Below are positions 46,362 to 55,997 of a stretch of DNA of 64,000 nt, in pieces (the first letter of the stretch is position 1; each line of letters begins with the position of its first letter). The notes under the pieces were generated by a model, which saw only the letters and a program-made list of their open reading frames with translations, had not been told where the DNA came from and did not search any database. The position numbers and the translations under genes were made by a program. Source of the DNA: Dryocosmus kuriphilus (lineage: Eukaryota > Arthropoda > Insecta > Hymenoptera > Cynipidae); the NCBI GenBank assembly GCA_038277395.1, contig CM076190.1, positions 237,639,177 through 237,703,176 on the forward strand, written 5' to 3'.

Positions 46362-47169
46362 ACAAATGGATATTTTTATAAAATTAACTGTTGGGTTTAT
46401 TTTATTTCACAAACATGGTTACAATCTACATGAAATTTAGAGCGACATTCATAGGCTACAAAGTTACTGACCACATGATAATTTTATGATCAACCTAGTC
46501 TAATTGTAGGAAGGTTAGATAAAAAACGTAGCTCATTCTTAAGGATAATTTGTCTCTTATTCCAATAGTAACTCGTGGAAGGTCAGAAGGGTTTCAGTAT
46601 TGGATTTTTCCATTTGCGGAGTCGGTTCATGACCTATGTTTCGCGGTCGCGTATCTAGAACAACGTTCTGATCTTTATGAACTAATGATTGCTTTTCAGT
46701 TAGAACGAAACACTTGCTCTTTAAGATAGTAAAAGGTTAAAATAATTCAACAAATTCTTGTTTGTTCGGATTGCCGGAATAAACTCGAATTCTGAAAGAA
46801 ACTTGCTATTAAGATTAGACGCCTGCCAGAAACTGGTGAAGGGTCTCGGGCTGCTCCAAGTAGTCTGAGCACGGGAGAATATCTGCCAATTCTTTTGCAT
46901 TTTTTTGCATTTAAAATTATCCTTTATTGTTCATAAAAGTATACAAGAGAAGATCATTACTTCTGCATTAAAATGTACATGTTTTTTATTCAGATACCTA
47001 TTTCCAGCATGGAAACTTAACTCTAATTAATTAATACTGTCTTCAAGTTGTTCAAATTTTTAATTTAATTTGTTTCGTAAAAACATATGAGCTCTTATAA
47101 GTAAAAATTAGACAACGCTTATCAGTTCTTACTTACTACATATTAGAATAATAAACTATAACCTACAAA
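46362..47169. other. No gene recognised
   Basis: This is AT-rich sequence. It probably includes the 3' UTR of the Jockey-like LINE at its right side. No tail or target duplication is obvious. Confidence 0.4.
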
Positions 47170-47868
47170 TTAAAAATAACTTAAAACTAGGGTGGGTGTT
47201 GAGACACGCCTAACAACGATTGATAGGGCATGTATCAATAAGCCTGAAGAGCATTTCGGCTACCCTCCTATACATGATAGATTCATCTTTGAGATCCTGA
47301 ATTTTCCCAATTTGGTTGGTATATAAATCTTTGGTTAAATCATGATTATGATTTATTGAAATTTTTAAATTGTATAATAGATGCAAGTCTTTAATCCTAA
47401 CTCTTTGTTTAGCTTTGGATTTCATTCTAAAATATTTTTTTGTATTCGCTGGAGCGCTTCGAGGTTTAAACTACATGTTCCAGACCACATTGGCGAAGCA
47501 TACTTATGTAATTATCAGCCTAACAATTGCCCTATACAAGATTAATTTATTCTTCATGGAGAGATTGCTTCGTCTACCAATTGGATAATTAAGAATCACT
47601 ATCATAACAAGTATTTTCTTTTTGATTTCATTAATTTGTTCTTTATGTTCAAGATTGGAGCCTGGTGCAAGTCCAAGATAACCATTAACCACCGCTGCTT
47701 TCGGGCACAATTTTCCTACTGTTCTTATACAGATCATGTATGTATTCTTTTCTAGTTTTATTTTTGAATACGATCAATTCCGTTGTTTCCACATTTATTT
47801 TTAATTTCCATTTTTCAATGTACTCTAGAAGTATGTCTATTAAGATGTATTGAAAAACAATGTCGTTG
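47170..47868 (-). pseudogene. Jockey-like LINE, RT C-terminal segment
   Basis: The minus strand continues directly from the RT palm: ILLEYIEKWKLKINVETTEL and IVFKNKTRKEYI (47845-47730). It then gives YLGLAPGSNLEHKEQINEIK and NLSMKNKLILYRAIVRLIIT (47690-47505), and after a shift LQRIQKNIL and the 71-residue frame 47425-47210 ending in LFRLIDTCPINRC. KINV.TTE, YLG..L and LYRAI.R.I.TY are hallmarks of Jockey-clade RT thumb regions. Confidence 0.75.
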
Positions 47869-48559
47869 TTCTGAGTTTAGGTAGGGTAGAAAAGTTTCAA
47901 TTTGGACCCAAAAAGATTTCCCGAAAGTTTGGTGAAGAAAGACTTACGCCACCAACTTGAGCACTGAGAGTATAGCAAAAAATAGGCAAAAATTGCATCC
48001 TTCTTGTTCTTTAAAGTATTATGAAGTTTCATTCACCAAGAAAAATAATATAAAGTATGTATATTTATGCCCAGTAAGCCACGATGCCGTTCATCACTCT
48101 TTGAATAGGATTAAATGAACTTGAAGGTTTTTAAAATGGCAAAAAATCAACTTTTTCAACACTTTCTTAGAGTTTCAGTACTTTCAACGATTATCAGACA
48201 ACCAAGTGTGTTATATGATGCATCTGGAATATATTTCTGTAATGAAATGAGTGGAAAATGTATTCGGCAATTGCGATAAAGAAATTTTTTATCGAATTTA
48301 AAATGTATGAAAATATTTTGAATCGTCATGTTTATTATCCTTTCGAAATATAAGCAATTTTAAGCATATACAATCATTAGAAAAGTTATTTGGAAGACCC
48401 GAAAGTCTACTTGAAATATGCGGCCCCTATTGGAACATTTTTAATTAGATCTAGTTGAATCCGGAATTGAAAAATTTTCCAGTGATTCTGTCGAGCTGAA
48501 GATTTCTTTTACATCAAGGTGGAAATGCCCTTCGCGCACACCGTTGGCTCGGTAGTGTG

Positions 48560-49925
48560 GGACTTGTCCATAAAAGGACCCTACTTACTAATGACTTTCG
48601 AATCGTGATCCTATTATTCCATCCCTAAGGTGCGAAGTGTGAGCTTCTCGAGATGCGGGTCTGGTGACCTCCACGCATATTTCAACTGCTTGTGTATGGC
48701 ATCGAAGATGGAAAATATCTTTTGAAGTGAGATCAGTCACGTCCTTCCTTGTGAATTCGTCGAGGTCAACATTTGTCATTTTTTTCGCCAGAGGAGGTTC
48801 TTCGAATCGATGAGTTGCACGTAGTCTTTGGCATCTAGGTTCAATGAGGAATCTCAATTTTCCTCAATTTTGATATGTTATTCGATTGTCTCGCTGAAAT
48901 GATTCCAGATGCAGCCAACCTGCGAATTCTCTGTCTTTCATTACACAATATAGCAGGGAGAAGATTTTCTGGTTGAACAAAGTAAGCATTGTTTTGAATT
49001 ACTGTTTGGGCACAATTACAATTACATTACAATTACATTGATAGTTGATTTACACTTGATTTCAGACCACATAGGTGCATAAACTCGCATGATGAATTTG
49101 ACTACGATCCTCAACTGATGGGGTGGGTTTTCTATTCCAATGAAAGTCCGTAGAATTCTATTCGCCAGAGTCAGCCATCTGGCAAGAGGAAACTTTCCTG
49201 GACCTCTTCCAGCAGGGTCTTCAGTGCACTTTCCTGCCTTGACACCTTTCCACAGTAGATGTCTTTGATCAGAAATGAGATCTCGAGTATCAACTATAGG
49301 AAAATCAAGACTTTCGACAGCATCGAAATCGATGACTGGAAGTTTTTCCCGAAAGGCTAAACTTTTCCGTATAGGACCAGAATAGTCTATTTTGTTTTAG
49401 CTCTAGTAATCTGATTATGCGTTCATGTTTGACAGTATTAGTAGGGTAGCCGTCGCAACCTATGCATTCTAATTCAGAGATATCTATTTCTTTCTTGAGA
49501 AGAAATTTGTGAATATCACTTGCGATGGATATTGCATCCGAAGCAGATGAATATGTGTCCTAAGTATGAACTCCTTGGTTCTTGAATGAGAGAAGTATGT
49601 TCTTCTCGTTGAGTTTTTTAGTTTTTTTCCATCGCTTGTTACCTCTATCACCTTCGTGTCATTTTTTCTGTCTGTCATCAAAGTAGAAGGCTTTGATTCT
49701 CGAAGTTGATTAAAGTTGGTGTTCCTGGAGTTCTTGACGAATTTCCTTTCGAAATCGGTACACTTTGTTTTTGTCGAAAACTAAACCACTCGCTTCTGGA
49801 ACGTACCGACTGACTTCATATAAAAGCGAAGAAGCTATTAGAGCAGCAGCTCTATAGCGCGTCATATATCTACCACATGGTTTAGAAAATTCTGGACAAT
49901 TTATTCTTGCTGGTTTTGGGTGCCG
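48560..49925 (-). pseudogene. Decayed transposase of the 3.0-kb TIR element
   Basis: The minus-strand fragments, in several frames, are: RYMTRYRAAALIASSLLYEVS and VFDKNKVYRFRKEIRQEL (49870-49730), FDDRQKK (about 49690; expected FDGRKD), SASDAISIASDIHKFL, and ISELECIGCDGYPTNTVKHE (49480-49420). Then RIIRLLELK, and further RHLLWKGVKAGKCTEDPAGR, GPGKFPLARWLTLANRILRT (49210-49140) and KFIMRVYAPMWSEIK. Close to the end are RQRIRRLAASGIISAR and CHTQAVEICVEVTRPAS...RDGIIGSRFESR (48700-48590). The order DG, CDG..NTG, ARW and a C-terminal CHTQAVE block belongs to another large, poorly named insect transposase-like family. Part of the region between NTG and ARW is deleted. Confidence 0.7.
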
Positions 49926-50089
49926 AAATCAATTAGAGCAGATAAAAAATGTTTCAATAGGTGCAGTACTTTACAAATAGACTTGCAGGTTTACAAATAA
50001 CTTGGAATTGTAATTGGAATGGGAGCTTCTAATGTGTTCCCTGAGGGTTTACATTGTTTTTTGTATTTCACCACTATTCCTTTGCACAC

Positions 50090-50345
50090 TGCCCACACAC
50101 ATAGTTTGGTGTTGGGGAGGTACCTACAGTTTAAGGTGGGTTCCGAACCATCAAGAATAACGGCTTAAAGTACCTACTTAGAGAACCTTTTTCTCTAGAG
50201 GTACCGGCGCCACGATATACCAGAGATGAACACAACTCCCTTGCTCGGCAAGTGTTCACCGCGTGTGCCAGGCGGGAATCGAACCCGCAAGCTGAAGGAG
50301 TGTCTAAAGGCCTACACGCCTTAGCCCCCACGACCATCGTCCCAC
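50090..50345 (-). mobile_element. tRNA(Leu)-like SINE
   Basis: On the minus strand a tRNA-like head has an A box around 50340-50316 (TGGTCGTGGGGGCTAAGGCG) and a B box at 50288-50272 (GCGGGTTCGATTCCCGC), with a long variable-arm-like segment between. It therefore resembles tRNA-Leu. The acceptor ends do not pair well, and ~170 bp of unrelated body follows (to about 50090). It is a Pol III-type SINE and not a tRNA gene. It sits exactly at the inner edge of the right TIR of the surrounding transposon. Confidence 0.7.
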
Positions 50346-50888
50346 TCGGTTTCCAAATAACTTTTATAATGATTCTATATGCTTCAAATTGTTTATGTAT
50401 CGAAAGAATATGAAATATGATGAATCAAAATATTTCCATAACCTTTAAGTTCAAAAAAAATATCTTTTTTCGCAATTCCTGAAAACAATGTCCACTCATT
50501 TCACTGCAAATACATTCCAAATATATCACATAATATATTTGATGGTCAGATAATCGTCGAAAATTCTGCAACTCTAAGAGAATTCTGAAAAAGTGGATTT
50601 TTTGCCATTTTTAAACACTTTCAAGGTCATTTGAACCTAGTTTAGGAGTGATAAATGGCATCATGTCTACCTGGGCACAAATCTACATGCTGTGAACTAT
50701 TTCCTCTGATGAATGAAACAACATAAACAAATTTATTGTACTTGAAACAACAAGAAATATGTCATTTTTGGCTATTTTTTGCTATATTCTTAATGCACAA
50801 ATTGAAGAAAGAAGTCTTTCTTCACCAAACTTTCGGGAAATCTTTTCAGGTCCAAATAGAAACTTTTCTACCCTACCCGAACTCAGAA

Positions 50889-51992
50889 TTCGATAGGCCC
50901 TAATGTCTAAGCATATCTGTAATTTTTCTATTGTCAGTATAATTTTCCAGGAGGTTGTATAGATTGTTGTATCATCCGCAAGCATAGATAGTTTTACATT
51001 TCAGTTCTCGTGATATCGTTGTTAAAACATATGAAAAGAACCAGGCCCATGATTGAACCCTGCGGTCTTCTTTCATTTACTTTCCTTCCTCTGGATGTTA
51101 CCCCATTCGCTGTTACTATGAAGGATATATTTTTAAGATAGCTTTGAATAATTTTTAGAACTCTCAGTAGTTGTGACGCAGTACTTCTATTTTCAAGGAA
51201 ACCAAACTGCTCCGGAATTAAAAATTTGTGAGTAGCCTCTACTTTCTTAATTCGAATGAGAATAATTATTTCAAAGTATTTACTCGATGTAGACAATAGA
51301 CTTTGCAGAAATAATTTATTTTTACCAGTCCTTTGCACAGGCAGAGTATTTTCCTTTTTTCAGCAAGAGGAAAAGTATGATATATAAGTAAATGGAAGCG
51401 TTGAATACAAACATCTTCTGAACAAGCGTCTTCTTCGGTAGATTTTTCAATACAATATTTTGCTGATTGCTAGTCTATTTAGGCCATGCAGGATAAGGAG
51501 TGCATTAGAATTTCTTTTAGTGAAACATTCAGCCACTTTCCAAAGAGAGTTATCTTTTATAGTCAAGCTTTCAAGTCTGACCAATTATAATTATTAAATT
51601 TCCCAGTCTTTCGATTGATAGTATCAGTGAGTTTATTTTTCATTTTTTAAATTTCTTCGCTTTTTGTGGATTAGGACACCTTCCCTAAACTATGTCTCAA
51701 TTTTTTTAGTTTCTGGACATCTTCAGGTAGATATTTTTGATTATGTTTAAATTGGCTTTGTGGGATTGATTTTTCCGTAGCAGAACATATGGTACCGATC
51801 AGATCGCTTAAAACATTATCAATTTTAACTGTAGACGTGATATCTTTACTCAGTGATATATATTTCCTTATATGATTCTTAAATTTAAACCAATTTGCTT
51901 TTTTATGAATAATGCAATTTGTTTTCTGCGCAGCTACACGTAATTTCTGTTAAAGTAATGAGGATTGGGAGGTAATCAGAGTCTAGATCATC
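50889..51992 (-). pseudogene. Jockey-like LINE, linker and reverse transcriptase palm
   Basis: The linker includes SATEKSIPQSQFKHNQKYLP and LKKLRHSLGKV (51790-51680). The RT includes FEIIILIRIKKVEATHKFLI, PEQFGFLENRSTASQLLRVL (51290-51160), the shifted GVTSRGRKVNE...PQGSIMGLVLFI and the catalytic box MLADDTTIYTTS (50985-50950). The normal box is YADDT, so the tyrosine is replaced by leucine. The frame stops being Jockey at 50889, where the TIR element starts. Confidence 0.75.
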
Positions 51993-51994
51993 TA

Positions 51995-53042
51995 CGAGGG
52001 CTGTTTGATAAGTCAGTGACTTTTTGAATTTCCCGTGCAGTAACTTTAAATTCAAAACTACACCCGTCAACGCCATCTATGAATAGACTACTGTTAAATT
52101 TTAAGCAAGCTGGGTCATTTAGTTTGTGTTTGACAGCCATTGAAAGCAGAGAATCTCGTGAATTTTAAACGAAAATGGAAAAAAGTGAGTTTCGTGTGCT
52201 GATTAAGCATTATTTTTTGCGTAAGAAAACCATCACTGAAACCAAGGAAAGGCTTGATAAGTACTATGGGAACTCTGCACCATCAAGTTCAATGGTTAAG
52301 AAGTGGTTTACTGAGTTTCGTTGTGGTCGTACCAGCACAAGTGACGCCGAACGTTCAGGTCACCCAAAAGAGGTCACTACGCCAGAAATCGTCCATAAAA
52401 TCCATGGAATGATATTGGACGATAGGAGAATGAAAGTGCATGAAGTGTCTGAGGCTATAGGCATCTCAACTGAGCGGGTACATCACATTTTACATGAATA
52501 TTTGGACATGAAGAAACTATCCGCCAGATGGGTGCCGCGATTGCTCACAATCGAGCATAAGCGCAATCGTGTGACTACTTCAAAGGAGTGTTTGGCGATG
52601 TTCAGCCTCAATCCGAACGAGTTTTTGCACCGTTTCGTAACCGTGGACGAAACATGGATCCATCACAAACACACCAGAGACCAAGGAACAATCAAAACAG
52701 TGGGTTTCTCCGGGTGAACGTGCACAAAGAAGGCCAAGATGGGTCTGTCGGTCAACAAGGTCATGGCCACAGTTTTTTGGGATGCATGCGGTATGATTCA
52801 CTTCGATTACCTTCAGAAGGGTAAAACGATCCACGGCCAATATTATTCAGAGCTTTTGGACAGATTCGATATTGATTTGAAGCAAAAAAGACCGCATTTG
52901 TCGAAGGAAAAAGTGCTGTTCCATCAGGACAAAGCACGGGTGCACACGTGTGTAGTCGCGATGGGAAAAATCCATGAATTGGGCTGTGAACTGCTACCTC
53001 ATCCAGCATTCAAAAAGTCACTGACTAATCAAACAGCTCTCG
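51995..53042 (+). mobile_element. Mariner element, internally deleted, TA target duplications
   Basis: The TIRs are CGAGGGCTGTTTGATAAGTC at the left and the complement of CGAGAGCTGTTTGATTAGTC at the right, and they continue AGTGACTTTTT. TA dinucleotides flank both ends (51993-51994, 53043-53044), the mariner signature. It is inserted in the endonuclease region of the Jockey-like LINE. The element is about 1.05 kb against the usual 1.3 kb, because the coding end is deleted. Confidence 0.9.
52175..53030 (+). pseudogene. Mariner transposase, two frameshifts, C-terminus deleted
   Basis: The first frame (52175-52717) has the N-terminal helix-turn-helix pair (FRVLIKHYFLRKKTITETKE...SMVKKWFTEFRCGRTSTSDAER) and the second DNA-binding part (MKVHEVSEAIGISTERVHHI). 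It also has WVPRLLT and the first catalytic Asp in TVDETWIHH. After a shift near 52668 the expected KEQSKQWVSPGER frame appears for ~25 codons. A second shift restores VNKVMATVFWDACGMIHFDY and the second Asp in LFHQDKARVHTC. The protein then jumps from LLPHPAF straight into the right TIR, so the third Asp and the whole C-terminal ~70 residues are gone. Transposition by this copy is impossible. Confidence 0.9.
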
Positions 53043-53420
53043 TATCACATTAAGCTTGAGGTTCCAGTTAATATTTTTAGTAACTCCTATGTGAAAAGTG
53101 CTAGGTAGCCCATCGTTATATGGGAACAGGGTATAAGTATCAGAAAAGATGAGATTATATAAGCTTTCAAAAGCATATTGAAAGACCGTTTTACCGTTAG
53201 CTTTATTAGCCCTGCAATGACAAATTGTATTTTTAACGTTTAAGTCACCATATGGTAAGACTTTGCTTGATAATTCAAAAATTGAAACTAGGTCACATAC
53301 CTACATAGATTCAATTTTTATAACACATTTTCGATTATCCGGGGATAAATTTAGATTAAAGTTGTAATCTTTCAGAGCAAAGTCAGCGTTAGGAGAAAAT
53401 AAAAGTTAGAATGAAATTCG
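53043..53420 (-). pseudogene. Jockey-like LINE, endonuclease segment
   Basis: The minus strand gives VSIFELSSKVLPYGDLNVKNTICHC, with GDLNVKN corresponding to the GDFNAKN catalytic motif (Phe-Asn changed to Leu-Asn). It continues RANKANGKTVFQYAFE, NLIFSDTYTLFPYNDG and LPSTFHIGVTKNINWNLKL. The frame continues across the mariner into the SDHLPI-type motif at about 51985-51960. Confidence 0.7.
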
Positions 53421-53810
53421 GAATTAATCGAATAAATTGTTATTTTAAGAAAGCGGGATAATATATCTTAATTTAAATATGTATTATATTATTATATTCA
53501 CCTATAGAATTAAGGACAATTTCCAATAATAAGACCAGCGTATAAACGATGTTCATTGTTTCAAAGTAGAGAAAAAGATCTTATTCGTTATCAAAGAACT
53601 TTGGGAACAGTTCGTAAATAATGAATATTCTGCTGGTTCTTTAGATTAAACACACACATAGTGGTTGTTATCTCTCGTAGATTATAGACGCTCAGCTTGT
53701 GCTTCGAAAGTATTTTCATTACATAAGGTACTTTCAAGGTAAGAAAATTAGTCACTAAAATCGTTAAAAATAGTATTACAATTTCTGATTTTTCTAGATC
53801 ATTCTCTATA
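53421..53810. other. No gene recognised
   Basis: AT-rich. It may include the lost 5' part of the Jockey-like LINE, but I cannot read ORF1 or the endonuclease start here. Confidence 0.4.
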
Positions 53811-54715
53811 CAGGGTGGCACAAAAGTATAGAAACCCCTGAATAACTCATCAGGAATGAATTTTTTTTTTAAATATTGAATACAAAAGTTTCAGTATTTT
53901 TCCCTGGCTATTCAATGGCGACTTCGGCTTGACCTTGACCATGACGTTGAAGGTCATATCAAGGTCAAATTCAATTTTTAAATGGAAAGCTCCATTTTTA
54001 TCGTGGATTTGTAAAGAGCAGGAAATGTTACGTGCAAGCATGGCCTTGAACATGTCCTTGAACATGAAATTCAAGGTCATTCCAAGGTCAAACTTGTTTT
54101 TTCAAATGCGAACCCCTTTCAATTTTTTAAATGAGAAGCCCTATTTTTTATTGCGGATTTGGAAAGAGCAGGAAATTTTGCGTTCAAGTATTACCTTGAG
54201 CATGTCCTTGACCATGACCTTCGAGGTCATTTCAAGGTCAAACTTGTTTTTTCAAATGAGAACACCTTTCATTTTTTTAAATGAGAAGCCCCATTTTTTG
54301 TTGCGGATTTGGAAAGAGCAGGAAATTTTACGTTCAAATATGACCTTGAGCATGTCCTTGACTATGACTTTCAAGCTCATTCCAAGTTCAAGCTTGTTTT
54401 CTCAAATGGGAGCCCCTGCTTTTCACTGTGGATGTGGAAGGAGCAGGAAATATAATCTTCAAGTCTAACCTTACCTTGAACATGAGCTTCAAGGTCGTTC
54501 CAAGGTCACACTTGTTTTCTGAAATGAGAATCCCCCTTTTTTATTGCGGATTTGGAAAGAGCAGGAAATTTTATCTTTAAGTGTGACTTTATCCATTATC
54601 ATGCTCTTGGCCTTGAACCAGGATTTCAAGGTCATTTTAAAAAGATTTTTTGAATAATTTTGAAAAATTCAGCAGCTACTGTAGGGTACCTCCTAGCGAT
54701 CCCAGTCAGACTTAG
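53811..54715. repeat. Left TIR with five subrepeats rich in TCAAGGTCA
   Basis: Five modules, each with GGATTTGGAAAGAGCAGGAA (54010, 54160, 54310, 54435, 54553; spacing 118-150), alternate with clusters of TCAAGGTCA/TGACCTTGA-like 9-mers. Examples are 53931-53940, 53958-53967, 54070-54090, 54222-54240 and 54488-54507. The 179-codon plus frame here (53929-54468) is an artefact of the repeat. Confidence 0.8.
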
Positions 54716-54742
54716 GACGATTCTTATTAGTCCCAGTTTTAC

Positions 54743-54922
54743 ACCAAACTTGGCGTAAATTGGTTCATTTTTTTAAAATCTTGTCCGCCATCTTTGTTCC
54801 ACCGTCTTGGATTAATAATTTTCAAAAACTGATTTCAGATGTGAAATCAGCGATCCCAAAAACCTTCGCATACCAAACTTGGCGTAAATTGGTCGATTTT
54901 TTGAAAATCTTGTCCGCCAACC
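54743..54922. repeat. Direct repeat in the transposase leader
   Basis: CCAAACTTGGCGTAAATTGG followed by T/C-rich sequence and AAAATCTTGTCCGCCA occurs at about 54743-54790 and 54872-54920. It lies just upstream of the transposase start and inside the TIRs. Confidence 0.7.
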
Positions 54923-55122
54923 GTATAACGCACTCTAAAGTATGCCCTTTGAGGATAATTGACAAAACAGATACATTTGCTGCTTTGGCTTCTTTAACAG
55001 TCTTTTTCAGGATAGATAGTGGAGTTTATTTTTTTGGCGCGATTGCTGCTTTTCAATACTCCCTTTTAGAATATTCTTTCTGGGAGTCTTTGAAATCTGT
55101 TATTTTATTCCTTTCTTTCACC

Positions 55123-55997
55123 ATGGCTTCTCTAACAGAACAAGAGAGAGTTTCTTTATTAATGATGAGAGGTTGGGGTGATAGATGTGGTTCGTATGAC
55201 GAATAGTGCAGTCATTTAATGAAACGTTTCGAGAAGACTCGACAGGCACTAGCAAATCCACTGTCTCCAAAACTATCAGGAGATTTGAAGGAAATGAGAC
55301 TAATAAGAACCGTCCAAAGTCTGGATGGCCAAAAACTGAAACCTCAGAAGAGCGGCAAATAGAAGTGGCCCAGTCTTTTGCCGAATATCTGCATTTAACT
55401 CTTAGGAAGGCCTCTTAACAGTTTCAGATTAATCGAGTGTCAATTTTTAGGGCTTTACAGACCATTAAGTTTCACCCTTACAAAACACACCTTTATCAAG
55501 GAATAAATGAAGATGGTTTTGACCGGCGCAGCGATTTAAATTTTGTGAGAACATGATGGAAAGAATTGTTCAGAATCCTAATTTTCAGTCGCTCATCGTT
55601 TTTTCAGACGAATCAAAGTTTTAACTTTAACGATGAAGTCAATCGCCACAAATGCAGATATTGGAGCAATCAAAATCCTCATTGGCTACGAGAATATCAC
55701 ACGCAATACCTGCAAAAGTTGAATGTTTGGGCAGGTATTTTTAGGGATATAATATTTGGACCCTTTTTCATTGACGGAAATTTAGATGGACCAAGATATC
55801 TGGAATTACTGCAAGAAAAAGTAGTCTCAGCGATTCAGGAAATAGCTGGTGATGATTTTAATGAGGATTGGCATCAGCATGATGGAGAACCTGCTCATTT
55901 TCAGGTGATTGTGAGAAACTACCTAGGTGTAGTGTTTAGTATTCTTTGTATAGGTGGCAGAGGAACTTTTGAGTGGCCAGCCAGGTCCCTTGGTCTG
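55123..55997 (+). pseudogene. Tc1/mariner-superfamily transposase, 3' end replaced by LINE
   Basis: It starts at ATG 55123 in a strong context (caccATGG): MASLTEQERVSLLMMRGWGD, the N-terminal helix-turn-helix. A shift near 55203 leads to FNETFRED...SKSTVSKTIRRFEG and RPKSGWPKTETSEERQIEV. A TAA lies after LRKAS (55416), and QFQINRVSIFRALQTIKFHP continues in frame. Another shift leads to MERIVQNPNFQSLIVFSDES (first catalytic Asp) and RYWSNQNPHWLREYH. Then come LNVWAGIFRDIIFGPFFIDG and HQHDGEPAHF (second Asp). It ends at RGTFEWPARS, just before the expected third Asp motif (PDL.P.DFFLW), where LINE sequence begins. Similar proteins are common in ants and wasps. Inactive. Confidence 0.85.

Larger units (their letters stand above)
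47869..50888 (-). mobile_element. 3.0-kb DNA transposon with ~520-bp TIRs, inserted in the Jockey-like LINE
   Basis: The left TIR 47869-48400 (TTCTGAGTTTAGGTAGGGTA...) is the inverse of 50350-50888. The arms are diverged but collinear over the full length: GATTTCCCGAAAGTTTGGTG on the left matches the complement at 50828-50850, GGCAAAAAATC at 48139 matches 50600, and AAAAGTTATTTGGAA at 48380 matches 50360. Between them lie a decayed transposase (minus) and a tRNA-derived SINE next to the right TIR. I find no clear target duplication at the outer ends. The arms are much less similar than those of the 18.6-kb element, so this one is older. Confidence 0.8.
47170..53420 (-). mobile_element. Jockey-like LINE, split by a TIR transposon and a mariner
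   Basis: On the minus strand the LINE reads through three segments. 53420-53043 holds the endonuclease (SSKVLPYGDLNVKN, then SDTYTLFPYNDGLPSTFH). 51992-50889 holds the endonuclease end (DDLDSDYLPILITL), the linker and the RT fingers/palm. 47868-47170 holds the RT thumb and C-terminus. The interruptions are a mariner at 51995-53042 and a long-TIR element at 47869-50888. Sequence on either side of each insertion joins into consistent Jockey-clade RT order. It is a pseudogene with several stops and shifts. Confidence 0.8.

Noticed and set aside
50262..50345. Functional tRNA-Leu gene on the minus strand
   Set aside because: A and B boxes are present, but the acceptor stem does not pair, and a repeat body follows; it fits a tRNA-derived SINE better.
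47869..50888. LTR retrotransposon between two repeats
   Set aside because: The terminal repeats are inverted, not direct, and the internal protein has transposase-like (CDG..NT, ARW) and no RT motifs.
53929..54468. 179-codon plus ORF
   Set aside because: It repeats the same ~50-residue pattern because it lies in the tandem modules of a TIR; the opposite strand of the other TIR gives the same pattern.
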